A DNA stretch of 64,000 nucleotides from NCBI RefSeq assembly GCF_003050705.1, contig NZ_QAOG01000007.1, positions 170,997 to 234,996 of the forward strand, given 5' to 3'. Positions 17,459 to 25,674 of the stretch are shown in pieces; the stretch's first letter is position 1; the number at the start of each line of letters is the position of its first letter. Source of the DNA: Sphingomonas aurantiaca (GTDB taxonomy: Bacteria > Pseudomonadota > Alphaproteobacteria > Sphingomonadales > Sphingomonadaceae). The notes under the pieces were generated by a model. The model did no database searches. It saw only the letters and a list, made by a program, of their open reading frames with translations, and was not told where the DNA came from. Made by a program: the position numbers and the translations under genes.

Positions 17459-18598
17459 TTACGTCGGTCCGGGATATTCCATAAACAGGGCAACATGACG
17501 CGCGGCCTTCGGACCGTAGGTCTTGGTGATGTCGGCCAGCGCGATGTCCAGCGCGCGAGTGGCTTCATGTGCTTCGAGCGGGGCAAGGGTGCGATCGACT
17601 TTCGTGGGGCCTCCTGCCACCAGATCGGGCAGGAGGACCAGCCCGTGTGCAAGTCGCAGGGGAGCTCTGCTTGCCGCGACGGCGTAGGCCATCGTGTTCC
17701 CCGTCCGGCTGTAGGACTCTGCGGTCAACGCAAGCGCGATCTCGTCGTCTCCCGTCTTTACCGGGATACCGAGCTTGACATCGGGCTTCGCATCGCGCGC
17801 CGGCATGTCCGCATTACCCGGATCGGACTGGAACGCGTCGCTGTCATGCTTCGAACTCCAGCCGTCGATGCCGACGTCGCGTGCGACCTGGGCAGCCTTG
17901 GCGGGACCGGCGATCGCCTCGACAAGCGCGATCGAGGTCGGCATCGAGGCACTGACGCCGGCACTGGAGACTACTTTGCCGTCGGCGACGTAGCGGATGT
18001 TCTTCTGCCATTTCACGTTCGGGAAACGCCGTACCCGCATCTCTTCGTTGCTGTAGTGCGAGGTCGCCCGGTGGCCGTCGAACAGGCCGGTGTTCGCGAC
18101 CGCCATCGCACCGTAGCAGATGCTGATTACGGTGCAGCCTTTGCCCGCCTGCGCCTTGATCCACCGCAGCAGGCCCGCATCACTGTCGTTTTCGACGGCC
18201 GGAACGAAGATGTAATCAGCGCCCTCGGGATGGTTCTTGTCGAATTCGTCCACGGTCGTCTGCAGCTGGAAGGTGAGAGGCTGCATCTTCACCGGACCAG
18301 ATGTCACCGACACTGATACGACGTCGGCCACATCCGAGCGTGCCATTACCCCGAATGGAATGCAGAAATCGCTGATGATCGTGCCCTCGTTCAAGCCGAC
18401 GATGGCGACGAGAGGCTTCGAGCGACCGAACCTTGGTTTGTACGGCGCTATTCTCTCCGGATTTGGGTTCTTGGAGGCGTCGAAGAGCGATGATGTCTTG
18501 GCGGCCTGTCCGGCGATCGCGGCCCTGCCAGCGAGTGCGAGCCCACCTAGTGTCACGGCTGCGGAGATGAGCGCTGTCCGTCGATTGAAGTCTTGCAT
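17459..18598 (-). CDS. Tat-exported DJ-1/PfpI-family protein, large form
   Basis: The 379-residue protein starts at ATG 18598 (MQDFNRRTALISAAVTLGGL), preceded by AGGAA on the minus strand; the longer frame to 18718 has no merit. The twin-arginine-like signal ends near AAIAG at 30. A DJ-1/PfpI domain (about 60-255) carries the elbow Cys at 161 in VISICYGAMAVANTG, and a C-terminal extension of about 120 residues (SYSRTGNTMAYAVAASRAPL) resembles nothing I know. It is 13 bp from the end of the decayed regulator (convergent) and divergent from an STN-domain gene. Confidence 0.8.
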   Translation of the reverse strand: MQDFNRRTALISAAVTLGGLALAGRAAIAGQAAKTSSLFDASKNPNPERIAPYKPRFGRSKPLVAIVGLNEGTIISDFCIPFGVMARSDVADVVSVSVTSGPVKMQPLTFQLQTTVDEFDKNHPEGADYIFVPAVENDSDAGLLRWIKAQAGKGCTVISICYGAMAVANTGLFDGHRATSHYSNEEMRVRRFPNVKWQKNIRYVADGKVVSSAGVSASMPTSIALVEAIAGPAKAAQVARDVGIDGWSSKHDSDAFQSDPGNADMPARDAKPDVKLGIPVKTGDDEIALALTAESYSRTGNTMAYAVAASRAPLRLAHGLVLLPDLVAGGPTKVDRTLAPLEAHEATRALDIALADITKTYGPKAARHVALFMEYPGPT

Positions 18599-18868
18599 GG
18601 GGATTCCTGATTGCCGCCTATGCGACGATCTGTCTGCCGACGAAGCGGTGGCGTAAAGGACTTGGATCACTGGTTTTGCGCCATCGGGCACTTGGTTCTC
18701 AAAATTGGTGTCGCACAAGCCGAGCGATGCGTATGCGCTCGGTACCGGTACATCGGGTCAACGAGGCACCTACATGTTCAGAAGACTGAAATGACAGTCC
18801 GTTAGAGAGGATTGCCGTCACGGCATACGGCCCGCGACGGCCATCTCGCATACATAAGGATCAAGCGA

Positions 18869-19207
18869 ATGCGCACCTCCATCGCCCGACTGGTAATTCC
18901 AACATTGGCTGTGATGGTGACCGGCATTGGCGCCAACGTCAGCGCTCAGGGTCTCCAGTATGACTGCCGGAATGAACCGGTCGCCATCGCCATCCCGGGT
19001 GATCGACTGGACCGGGCGCTCAACCAGCTGCGCCTCACGACCAGGTGCCCGATTTCCGGCACGAAGCTGGCCAAGGGCAAGCGCTCAAAGCCGGTCGTCG
19101 GCACCATGGTGCCTCAACGGGCGTTGCAGGCCATGCTGGACGGTACGGGATTGCAGATGCGATCGATCAAGGGCGGATTCGAAATTGTCCGCGTTCCTCG
19201 CAACTGA
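18869..19207 (+). CDS. Stand-alone secreted STN-domain protein, paralogue of 14078
   Basis: The 112-residue protein starts at ATG 18869 (MRTSIARLVIPTLAVMVTGI) with AAGGA at 18856-18860, has a signal peptide cleaved near NVSAQ, and then a lone STN domain (IAIPGDRLDRALNQLRLTTR ... RALQAMLDGTGLQMRSIKGG). It shares with the 14078 protein the YDCRN and TRCPIS Cys positions and the GGFE/GGFS end. It is divergent from the Tat-exported DJ-1 gene. Two such genes, each beside a DJ-1 gene, suggest a functional pairing, though this is inference. Confidence 0.75.
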   Translation: MRTSIARLVIPTLAVMVTGIGANVSAQGLQYDCRNEPVAIAIPGDRLDRALNQLRLTTRCPISGTKLAKGKRSKPVVGTMVPQRALQAMLDGTGLQMRSIKGGFEIVRVPRN

Positions 19208-19233
19208 ACGTCAATGCCGAAAGGAGCATTGAT

Positions 19234-19254
19234 CCGGGCTCATTCCCAGCCCGG
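19234..19254. terminator. Hairpin between convergent genes
   Basis: CCGGGCT at 19234-19240 and AGCCCGG at 19248-19254 form a 7-bp GC-rich stem with a 7-nt loop, between the STN gene stop at 19207 and the end of the minus-strand gene at 19276. It is well placed for a shared terminator. Confidence 0.5.
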
Positions 19255-19275
19255 TCATGCTTTCGAGGATGCCGA

Positions 19276-20037
19276 TCACAGGGTTGGGTGAACCGAAAGC
19301 CCCATCCATGCCGCCATCGCGATCATCATCAGGTTCTCGGTCAGCGACAGGAAGCCGAGCGGAACGTTGCTTGATCCGCCAACACACGCGCACTTGAGAT
19401 CACGTCGGTCTATATATACGGCTTTGACCACGGACACCGCGCCGACCGTACCGATGACCAGCGCGATCGGCACCGACAGCCAGGTCAGCACGCCTGCGAT
19501 CATCAGTACGCCCGCCAGTCCTTCGGCGAACGGATAGACGTACGAATACGGCACCCAGCGCTTCGCCAGCAGGTCGTAGTTGAGGAACATCGTCGCGAAG
19601 CCCTCGATGTTCTGGAGCTTCAATAAGGCCAGTACCGTCATGCTGAACCCGATGAACCACGCCGCAGCCTGCGGCGTGAACGGCGTGGCATATACCGCGT
19701 GGCTTACAGCCAAAGCCATCGACGCGGTGATGACGAACAATGCCGCTACGGGCCGGTAGGTGGTCGCCTTGGGATCGGCGACGGTCTTGCCGAGATGCCG
19801 GCGCAAATCGTCGTATCCGCCGATCCGTTCACCGCCGATGAAAGTCTGCGGCGTCGTCTTCACACCGTATTTCGCCTTGAACGCATCGGTATCGGCGCGC
19901 GTGCGCAACCAGCGATCCTCGACGGCATAGCCTTCTCGGCGCAGCAGGTCCTTCGCCTTCAACCCATAGGGGCACACGTGCTGGTCCATCACCATGCGGT
20001 AGAGAACGGCTTGGCGGGGATCGGCGATTGAAGTCAT
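19276..20037 (-). CDS. Glutaredoxin-MauE/DoxX-like fusion membrane protein
   Basis: From ATG 20037 (MTSIADPRQAVLYRMVMDQH) the 253-residue protein has an N-terminal glutaredoxin-like domain (about 10-90) with Cys22 in HVCPYGLKAKDLL and TTPQTFIGGERIGG for substrate binding, then four hydrophobic segments of the MauE/DoxX type (about 95-250) with a CAC motif (DLKCACVGGSSNVPLG) near 220. Such fusions are thought to handle membrane-side thiol redox. The active site has one Cys (CPYG), so a monothiol mechanism is likely. It is divergent from a MerR gene and has the MerR-type promoter described at 20075-20106. Confidence 0.85.
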   Translation of the reverse strand: MTSIADPRQAVLYRMVMDQHVCPYGLKAKDLLRREGYAVEDRWLRTRADTDAFKAKYGVKTTPQTFIGGERIGGYDDLRRHLGKTVADPKATTYRPVAALFVITASMALAVSHAVYATPFTPQAAAWFIGFSMTVLALLKLQNIEGFATMFLNYDLLAKRWVPYSYVYPFAEGLAGVLMIAGVLTWLSVPIALVIGTVGAVSVVKAVYIDRRDLKCACVGGSSNVPLGFLSLTENLMMIAMAAWMGLSVHPTL

Positions 20038-20074
20038 TGCAGCGGCCTTTGACTGGTATCCATGCACTGCCACT

Positions 20075-20106
20075 TGTATAGGGTCCGTACCGTGGTACGG
20101 AGTCAA
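20075..20106 (-). promoter_or_regulatory. MerR-type operator/promoter for the glutaredoxin-MauE gene
   Basis: On the minus strand TTGACT (-35, at 20106-20101) and TATACA (-10, at 20080-20075) are separated by 20 bp, longer than the usual 17, and the spacer is filled by a near-perfect dyad, CCGTACC-AC-GGTACGG (20100-20085). An over-long spacer with a central dyad is the hallmark of MerR-family operators, where the bound regulator twists the DNA to activate. It points at the gene starting at 20037 and lies just before the MerR start at 20110, so it would also allow autoregulation. Confidence 0.85.
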
Positions 20107-20109
20107 GGG

Positions 20110-20523
20110 ATGTCAGGATTTACGATTGCCGGGCTGGCGCGCGCGGGCAATGTGGGTGTTGAGACGGTTCGCTACTATCAACGGCGAGGCCTTCTCGAGA
20201 CGCCGGCTCGACCGGACGGGTACGGCCAGTCGGGGAGTATCCGGCGCTATAACAACGACGATGTTCGTAGGCTTCGGTTCATCCGTTCCGCGCAGGCAGC
20301 CGGTTTCACGCTTGAGCAGATCGGCGAACTGCTCGCGCTCGACGCGACCGAGGATCGGGCAAGGGTCCGGGCGCTGGCGAAGGAGCGGCTCGTTGCGCTG
20401 GGCTTTCAGATCGAGGCGCTGGAAAAGGCGCGGGACTCGCTTCGACGGCTAGCACGCGAATGCGCCAGCGGTTCCGCGGGACCGTGCCCGATCCTGACCT
20501 CGTTCGATCACGCCGGAGGATGA
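20110..20523 (+). CDS. MerR-family transcriptional regulator
   Basis: From ATG 20110 (MSGFTIAGLARAGNVGVETV) the 137-residue protein has the winged HTH of MerR proteins (RYYQRRGLLETPARPDGYGQ; RRYNNDDVRRLRFIRSAQAA) and a dimerisation helix. The C-terminus has two Cys (RECASGSAGPCPIL), resembling the metal-binding end of mercury-type MerR, but the position of MerR Cys82 appears to be Asp (LLALDATEDRAR), so canonical three-Cys mercury binding is unlikely. It faces the glutaredoxin-MauE gene across the operator at 20075-20106. The effector may be a metal or thiol stress. Confidence 0.9.
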   Translation: MSGFTIAGLARAGNVGVETVRYYQRRGLLETPARPDGYGQSGSIRRYNNDDVRRLRFIRSAQAAGFTLEQIGELLALDATEDRARVRALAKERLVALGFQIEALEKARDSLRRLARECASGSAGPCPILTSFDHAGG

Positions 20524-20577
20524 ACGCCGTGAAACCTTCCGCATGATCGAAAGGTAGCGCTGAGCTCGATCCGGATA

Positions 20578-21015
20578 TCACTTCCCCTCCAGTGTCTTCA
20601 GATAGTTTTCGTGGTCCTGCGCCGTGCCTACGAAGCGCTTCATGCGAGCTAGGTTCTCGGGGGGCAGTTCGGCTTCCGCTTTGGCAAGCCGGTCGGCGAT
20701 CCAGCCGGCGTTGAAGTCGGGCACGCCAGCGCGCTTCAGATTCTCCGCGCGTCGGATCGAATCGCCGCTGCAGAGCACGAGCATCCAGCCGTACGTCCCC
20801 CGCTCGAACAAGGCCCGACCGCCAAAGTCGCCTTGGGTCCAGTCCGCGATCGCGTGATCGCCGCTTATGACGACCGGACCAAGCTCGATCGGAAACCGCG
20901 CACTGCCGAAGTGCGCTTCAGTCGCTTGAGCGATGCGTCCTTTGTCGACGACCGTGTTCGGAATGCCGCAGCCGGCGAGCGCAAAAGCGCCCGCCATCCC
21001 GAGAAACCTAAGCAT
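20578..21015 (-). CDS. Copper-uptake-associated lipoprotein-like protein
   Basis: The 145-residue protein has a lipoprotein-type signal (FLGMAGAFALAGCG, Cys16) and resembles the small family annotated as copper uptake system-associated protein (PVVISGDHAIADWTQGDFGG; GYGWMLVLCSGDSIRRAENL-like pattern; ELPPENLARMKRF end). The family name comes from gene neighbourhood and not from biochemistry. It overlaps the SCO gene stop by 8 nt and is the last gene of the minus-strand copper run. I am fairly sure of the family, less of any function. Confidence 0.7.
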   Translation of the reverse strand: MLRFLGMAGAFALAGCGIPNTVVDKGRIAQATEAHFGSARFPIELGPVVISGDHAIADWTQGDFGGRALFERGTYGWMLVLCSGDSIRRAENLKRAGVPDFNAGWIADRLAKAEAELPPENLARMKRFVGTAQDHENYLKTLEGK

Positions 21016-21631
21016 CGATCAGTCGCTTCAGTCTAGTTACCGCCTGAGCCTCCGGTTCCTTGGCGTCCATCGTGTCGACAAATTGCCCATCACGATCGAA
21101 CAGCAGTATCCGCGCGGTGTGATCGATCGTGTAATCGCCGTTCGGCAGCGGCACACGTTCGACATAGATCTTGAACGACTTCTCCATCCGCTTGAGCTCG
21201 GCTGGGTCTCCGGTCAGACCAATCACCGGCGCATCGAACATCGAGAGGAAGCTGGCGATGTCCTCCTTCTTGTCGTGCTCGGGATCGACCGAGACGAACA
21301 CGACGTTCATCTTGTCCGCGTCGGTCCCGAGCCGCTTGCGGAGCAATTCCATGCGCGCCATCGTCGTCGGGCACACATCCGGGCAACGCGTGAAGCCGAA
21401 GAAGATCGCGTAGGGCTTGCCTTTGAGCGTCTCATTGGTGACCGTCTTTCCCTTGGTGTCGACCAGTGTGAACGGCCCGCCTGGTCCCGCGCGTTGCGAT
21501 GTCGTGGCGCTATTGCCGGAGGCATTGGGTTGGCGCGAACATCCCGTGACGGTCACGACCAGCCCGAGCGTGAGGACGGTTGCCAGAGCGGTACCGCGCA
21601 GCAACCCGCGCGTGCGTGGATCCGACATCAC
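21008..21631 (-). CDS. SCO1/SenC-family copper chaperone
   Basis: SCO proteins deliver copper to, or reduce thiols in, cytochrome oxidase. The 207-residue protein has a lipoprotein signal (LVVTVTGC, Cys31), a thioredoxin-like fold and the copper-binding CPDVC at 83-87 with a later His (DYTIDHTARILLF). The start is GTG 21631 or ATG 21628, overlapping the stop of the PCu(A)C gene by ATGA. Placement with PCu(A)C is typical, since the two cooperate in CuA assembly. Confidence 0.93.
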   Translation of the reverse strand: MMSDPRTRGLLRGTALATVLTLGLVVTVTGCSRQPNASGNSATTSQRAGPGGPFTLVDTKGKTVTNETLKGKPYAIFFGFTRCPDVCPTTMARMELLRKRLGTDADKMNVVFVSVDPEHDKKEDIASFLSMFDAPVIGLTGDPAELKRMEKSFKIYVERVPLPNGDYTIDHTARILLFDRDGQFVDTMDAKEPEAQAVTRLKRLIDA

Positions 21632-22104
21632 TTATGCCCCCCATTCTGACCGGCCGGCGCTGCATCGCCAGCGCCACCGATGACGAACTGCACGGTCACC
21701 GTCCCCCCGCGCGCGAAACGCAGCGTCGCCGGAACCCGTTCGCCTGCCTTAAGGGGGGACTTCAGGCCGATCAGCATGATGTGATTGCCGCTCGGCGCGA
21801 GCGTCGCAGTGCCGCCTGCCGGCACTGCGAGACCATCGACGAGCTGGCGCATCCGCATGACCCCGCCGTCCATCGACATGGTGTGGATCTCGACGCGTTC
21901 CGCGCGCGGCGACGTGGCGGAAATAAGCCGGTCTCCTCGTGCTCCGGCGTTGCGGATCGTCAGGAAGCCCGCCCCTACCGTGGCACGCGGCGACGTAGCC
22001 CGCGACCAGGGCTGCGAGATGGTGAGCGAGCCCTTGCGGACATCCTGCGCAAGGGCAGGGGTGGCAAGCGTGGCGACGAGCGCCAGCGCGATGCGATAGG
22101 TCAT
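21628..22104 (-). CDS. PCu(A)C-type periplasmic copper chaperone
   Basis: From ATG 22104 (MTYRIALALVATLATPALAQ) the 158-residue protein has a signal peptide and the PCu(A)C copper-binding pattern: His and Met in VEIHTMSMDGGVMRMRQ and then GNHIMLIGLK, matching the H-M-x10-M-x21-H-x-M signature. The start is preceded by AAGGAA. It overlaps the downstream SCO gene by 4 nt and follows the superoxide dismutase gene by 20 nt, so the genes form one operon. Confidence 0.93.
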   Translation of the reverse strand: MTYRIALALVATLATPALAQDVRKGSLTISQPWSRATSPRATVGAGFLTIRNAGARGDRLISATSPRAERVEIHTMSMDGGVMRMRQLVDGLAVPAGGTATLAPSGNHIMLIGLKSPLKAGERVPATLRFARGGTVTVQFVIGGAGDAAPAGQNGGHK

Positions 22105-22124
22105 TCTACTTCCTTTGATAGGGT

Positions 22125-22817
22125 TCAGCGCGTGCGCGCAGCAGCGAAGCGGTCCGAAACGGTCTTCCAATTCACAACCTGCCACCAGCCATCGAGATAG
22201 TCGGCGCGGCGGTTCTGGTATTTGAGGTAGTAGGCGTGTTCCCACACGTCGTTGCCCAGCACCGGGGTGCCCTTCACATCGGCGACATCCATCAGCGGAT
22301 TATCCTGGTTGGGGGTGGATGTGATGGCGAGCGTGCCATCCGCCTTCACCACCAGCCACACCCAGCCCGAGCCGAACCGCTTCGTACCGGCTTCCCTGAA
22401 GGCGACCTTGAATGCCGCGAGCGAACCGAACTGTCGATCGATTGCGGCCCCGAGCGGGGCGGAAGGCTGCCCGGACTGTGCGGCCGGCGCCATCGTCTTC
22501 CAGAAAAAGCTGTGGTTCCAATGACCGCCGGCGTTGTTCCGGACGACCGGCGGGAGCGTGCTGGCCTTCGCCAGCAACGCCTCCAGCGATCGGCCCGCGA
22601 GCGACGGATCGGCCACCACGGCCTTGTTCAGCGCATCGACATAGGCCTGATGATGCTTGTCGTGGTGAATCGTCATGGTCGTCGCGTCGATCGCGGGATC
22701 AAGCGCCTCGGTGGCATAGGGTAACGCGGGAAGCGTGAACGGTGCCGGCGCGACTTGAGCGAACGACGGCACCGGCGCGCACAGGGCGATCACCCCGAAA
22801 AACAGGCAGCGAAACAT
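22125..22817 (-). CDS. sodA: Exported Mn/Fe superoxide dismutase
   Basis: From ATG 22817 (MFRCLFFGVIALCAPVPSFA) the 230-residue protein has a signal peptide, unusual for this mostly cytoplasmic family, and all metal ligands: His in MTIHHDKHHQAYVDAL, His in GGHWNHSFFW, and Asp/His in DVWEHAYYLKYQNRR. GGHWNHS and the downstream NQDNPL favour manganese or cambialistic use over iron. A periplasmic enzyme fits its position with periplasmic copper proteins, where it could detoxify superoxide from the respiratory chain. Confidence 0.9.
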   Translation of the reverse strand: MFRCLFFGVIALCAPVPSFAQVAPAPFTLPALPYATEALDPAIDATTMTIHHDKHHQAYVDALNKAVVADPSLAGRSLEALLAKASTLPPVVRNNAGGHWNHSFFWKTMAPAAQSGQPSAPLGAAIDRQFGSLAAFKVAFREAGTKRFGSGWVWLVVKADGTLAITSTPNQDNPLMDVADVKGTPVLGNDVWEHAYYLKYQNRRADYLDGWWQVVNWKTVSDRFAAARTR

Positions 22818-22997
22818 CGATGATTTCCTTATCGCGAAAGGCTCCATTGATCGTGCGCGAAAGCTTGGTCGCCGACATGGTGTCGACGCCTCCCGGTCAG
22901 TCGATCGACGTGACGAGCCTGTACGCACACCCGATCACGCGACGGGTGCACGGTGACAGTGCCGCTGCATCCGGTCATGCCGGTGGGCGGACGATCG

Positions 22998-23426
22998 TCA
23001 GTTCAGCGAGAGCGGTGGTCCACGTAGCGGTGGGCGTAGATACGGATGAGGTTGCAGCGTTGCCTTGGGCGCTGTCCGCAAGGCCGACGCGGCGACGATG
23101 GCGAGTGCGGCCAACAGGATGACGGGATCGACGGCGCCGAGGATCTGTGCCGAAAGACCGGCATAGGCGCAGGGCATTTCGGTCTTGCCGTGATCGGTCG
23201 ACGGCGCGTGGTCGGGCATCGCTGCCTTCATCGTGGCCATGTCGTCGCCCATTCCGGGCATCGCCGTCGCTTCGGTCGTCATGCCCGAGCAAGTAACGAT
23301 GGTGATCGCACCGCCGTCGTTCGCGATCATGTACCCGGTCGGAACGAGCAGCTTCAACAGCAGCACCGCGACACATAGCAGCACGGCAAGATGACGTTGC
23401 GCAAGGAGGCGGCGGATCGCAGGCAC
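22998..23426 (-). CDS. DUF2946-like Met/His-rich membrane protein, copy 1
   Basis: The 142-residue protein starts at GTG 23426 (PAIRRLLAQRHLAVLLCVAV). It has an N-terminal membrane helix ending LKLLVPTGYMI, a periplasmic Met/His-rich stretch (ATAMPGMGDDMATMKAAMPD), a KTEMPCAYAGLSA motif before a second helix, and a C-terminal LRPPLRGPP. This pattern is the DUF2946 family, often found beside copper-related genes. Two paralogues lie at 27507 and 28172. A long palindrome (23453-23487) lies just upstream. It is probably the first gene of the superoxide dismutase-copper operon, with a 180-bp gap. Confidence 0.72.
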   Translation of the reverse strand: MPAIRRLLAQRHLAVLLCVAVLLLKLLVPTGYMIANDGGAITIVTCSGMTTEATAMPGMGDDMATMKAAMPDHAPSTDHGKTEMPCAYAGLSAQILGAVDPVILLAALAIVAASALRTAPKATLQPHPYLRPPLRGPPLSLN

Positions 23427-23452
23427 GACGCAGAGCTATCGTGATCAGGGGG

Positions 23453-23487
23453 CCTTGTCACTTGGGCATTCTGCCCAAGTGACAAGG
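23453..23487. promoter_or_regulatory. Perfect 16-bp palindrome upstream of DUF2946 copy 1
   Basis: CCTTGTCACTTGGGCA (23453-23468), loop TTC, then TGCCCAAGTGACAAGG (23472-23487). It lies 27-61 bp upstream of the start of copy 1, a likely operator position; the right arm contains CCAAGTGACA, which recurs upstream of copy 3. It could also be a terminator-type hairpin, but no T tract follows and no gene ends towards it. Confidence 0.5.
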
Positions 23488-23600
23488 GGGTTGCGGTGGT
23501 TAGTCATGCGATAAGCAGGCGCTGGGTTCGGCCTCGGCCGGGAAAGTTGCGATGATACCATCCGGCGTACGAGTATCCACGAACCACTGGGAAGCCACAC

Positions 23601-24431
23601 ATGGTCGACTGCGATCGCCGAACGGCAACGATGATGACTCTGTTTGGAACGCTTCTGGCAAGCGGAACGGCGCCCTTGGAGGCATCATACACCAGCGCCG
23701 AACCGAACGGCTACATGGACAAGGTTCCTGCCGCCTGGAAGGGCAATGAGCAGATCGGCATCGTCCTGTACGATCACGTCACGGCGCTCGACGTTATTGG
23801 GCCGCATTATTTCCTGGGCCGACTGGCCGGTGCGACGATCCACTTCGTTGCCGACAGTATTCGCCCGATACCGTCCGAGAACGGCCTCGTCCTGACGCCA
23901 ACCGCCACGTTCGAGACCTGCCCCAAAAATCTCGACGTGTTGCTGATTGGTGGCGGTACCGCCGGCACGCTGGCGGCGATGCGCGATCCGGCGATGCTCG
24001 CCTTCCTGCGCGATCGTGGAGCGCGCGCCAAGTGGGTGACGAGTGTCTGCACGGGATCGCTCGTGCTCGGTCGCGCCGGACTCCTTAACGGGTATCGCGC
24101 GACGTCGCATTGGATTGGCCGACCGCTGCTGAAGGAATTCGGCGCGGTCGAAGTCGATGAGCGCGTCGTCTTCGACCGCAACAGGGCGACCGGGGCAGGG
24201 GTCTCCGCTGGCCTCGACCTAGCGCTTGCCCTGATCCAGCGGCTTCGTCCCACCGAGTTTGCGCAGATGGTCCAGCTGTTTGCCGAATATGCACCGGCGC
24301 CTTCGCTCGATAGCGGTACGCCGGACCACGCGCCCCCTGCGGTACTCGCTCGGGCGCAGGACATGCTTACGGGCTTCGTGGCAGGTGTGCGTGAAGTCGC
24401 CGCCACGGCGAATGATCGACGCCCGGGCTGA
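23601..24431 (+). CDS. DJ-1/PfpI-family protein
   Basis: The 276-residue protein has a hydrophobic, RR-containing N-terminus (CDRRTATMMTLFGTLLASGT) that suggests export by the Tat or Sec route, then one DJ-1/PfpI domain with Asp64 (VTALDVIGPHY) and the elbow Cys at 150 (VTSVCTGSLVLGRAG). It is a close paralogue of the protein at 30879: both have DRRTA plus MTL, ARAKWVTSVC/ARARYVTSVC and GYRATSHW/GYKATSHW. It is divergent from DUF2946 copy 1 across the palindrome. The substrate is unknown. Confidence 0.82.
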   Translation: MVDCDRRTATMMTLFGTLLASGTAPLEASYTSAEPNGYMDKVPAAWKGNEQIGIVLYDHVTALDVIGPHYFLGRLAGATIHFVADSIRPIPSENGLVLTPTATFETCPKNLDVLLIGGGTAGTLAAMRDPAMLAFLRDRGARAKWVTSVCTGSLVLGRAGLLNGYRATSHWIGRPLLKEFGAVEVDERVVFDRNRATGAGVSAGLDLALALIQRLRPTEFAQMVQLFAEYAPAPSLDSGTPDHAPPAVLARAQDMLTGFVAGVREVAATANDRRPG

Positions 24432-24544
24432 TAAGATCACCGATTAGAGCGTGCGCCGACGGACGCCGGCACGTGGCGCGTACCGATGCATGCAGCCCCC
24501 CTTCCGGCCTGGAAACTCGCCTTTCCCGGCCGGAGTAGAAGAGA

Positions 24545-24661
24545 CTAAAGTAGCACCGAACGAATGGCGAAGGCGACCGCCGCAAGTGCCAGCACGCTCC
24601 CGGTCCAGATCGCTGCCAGCCAGCACAGCCGCCGGACGAACGGAGATTTGGGCGTGGCCAT
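24545..24661 (-). CDS. DUF2474/CydX-like small subunit of bd oxidase
   Basis: This short 38-residue frame (MATPKSPFVRRLCWLAAIWT ... FAIRSVLL) starts at the cydB stop as TGATG and consists of a basic N-terminus and one transmembrane helix. Small single-helix proteins in this place (CydX, CydS, or the DUF2474 family) stabilise bd-type oxidases. Size, position and topology all agree. Confidence 0.75.
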   Translation of the reverse strand: MATPKSPFVRRLCWLAAIWTGSVLALAAVAFAIRSVLL

Positions 24662-25674
24662 CAGTGATACCCCTCGCCGACCTTACCCCTGAAAACCCAA
24701 TAGGCCCAACCGGTATAGCCGATGATGATCGGGATAATGACGACGGTCCCGACCAGCATGAACAACTGGCTCTGCGCCGGTGCCGCAGCTGCCCAGATCG
24801 TGATGGCGCGCGGTACAACATAGGGGAAGATGCTGATGCCCAGCCCGACATAGCCCAACAGGAACAGTGCAAGCGCCGCGAGGAAGGGTAGCTTGTGCCT
24901 ACCGCGGGCGATCGACCAAAACAGGATTCCTGTGATGACGACGACCAGCAACGGTACCTGCGCGGTCAGCAGGACCCCTGGCATCGCGAACCAGCGTCGC
25001 CAATAATCGTAGCTGAGGAATGGCGTCGCCACACTGACCGCGGCCATTGCAACGACCGTAGCGATGCTCAGCATCCTGGCCATCCGTCGCGCGTGCGCCT
25101 GTGCGGGGCCGTCCGTCTTACCGATCAACCAGGTCGCGCCAAGCAACCCGTAGCCGACCGCTACAGAGATACCGGTCAGGACGGTGAACGGAGTGAGCCA
25201 GTCCAGCCATCCCCCGGCGAAGGCACGGCCCACGACCCGGATGCCCTGCAGGATTGCGCCCAGCATCATGCCCTGGGCGATCGCTGCAACCAGAGAACCC
25301 AGCATGAAGGCCCTGTCCCACCAACGTCTGTGCACCGGATCGCGCCAGCGGAACTCGAACGCCACCCCGCGAAAGACCAGGCCCAGCAGCATGGCGATCA
25401 CCAGCGGATAGGTGGCGGGAAGGATAATCGCGTAGGCAAGAGGGAAGGCCGCGAACAGCCCGCCCCCGCCTAGCACCAGCCATGTCTCGTTTCCGTCCCA
25501 CACCGGCGCGATCGAATTCATCGCGGCGTCACGCTCCGCCCCGACCTCGAAGCCGGGGAACAGGATGCCGATGCCAAGATCGAACCCGTCCATGACGACA
25601 TAGGCGAATATGCCGAATGCGATAATGACGGCCCAGACGACCGTAAGGTCCAGACTGTATGTCAGGCCGGTCAT
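24661..25674 (-). CDS. cydB: Cytochrome bd-type quinol oxidase subunit II
   Basis: The 337-residue protein has the typical CydB start (WAVIIAFGIFAYVVMDGFDL), about eight or nine membrane helices and the NSIAPVWDGNETWLVLGGGG motif. With subunit I it forms the high-affinity, copper-free quinol oxidase, which adds resilience to oxidative and nitrosative stress. Its start overlaps the cydA stop as ATGA. Confidence 0.95.
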   Translation of the reverse strand: MTGLTYSLDLTVVWAVIIAFGIFAYVVMDGFDLGIGILFPGFEVGAERDAAMNSIAPVWDGNETWLVLGGGGLFAAFPLAYAIILPATYPLVIAMLLGLVFRGVAFEFRWRDPVHRRWWDRAFMLGSLVAAIAQGMMLGAILQGIRVVGRAFAGGWLDWLTPFTVLTGISVAVGYGLLGATWLIGKTDGPAQAHARRMARMLSIATVVAMAAVSVATPFLSYDYWRRWFAMPGVLLTAQVPLLVVVITGILFWSIARGRHKLPFLAALALFLLGYVGLGISIFPYVVPRAITIWAAAAPAQSQLFMLVGTVVIIPIIIGYTGWAYWVFRGKVGEGYH

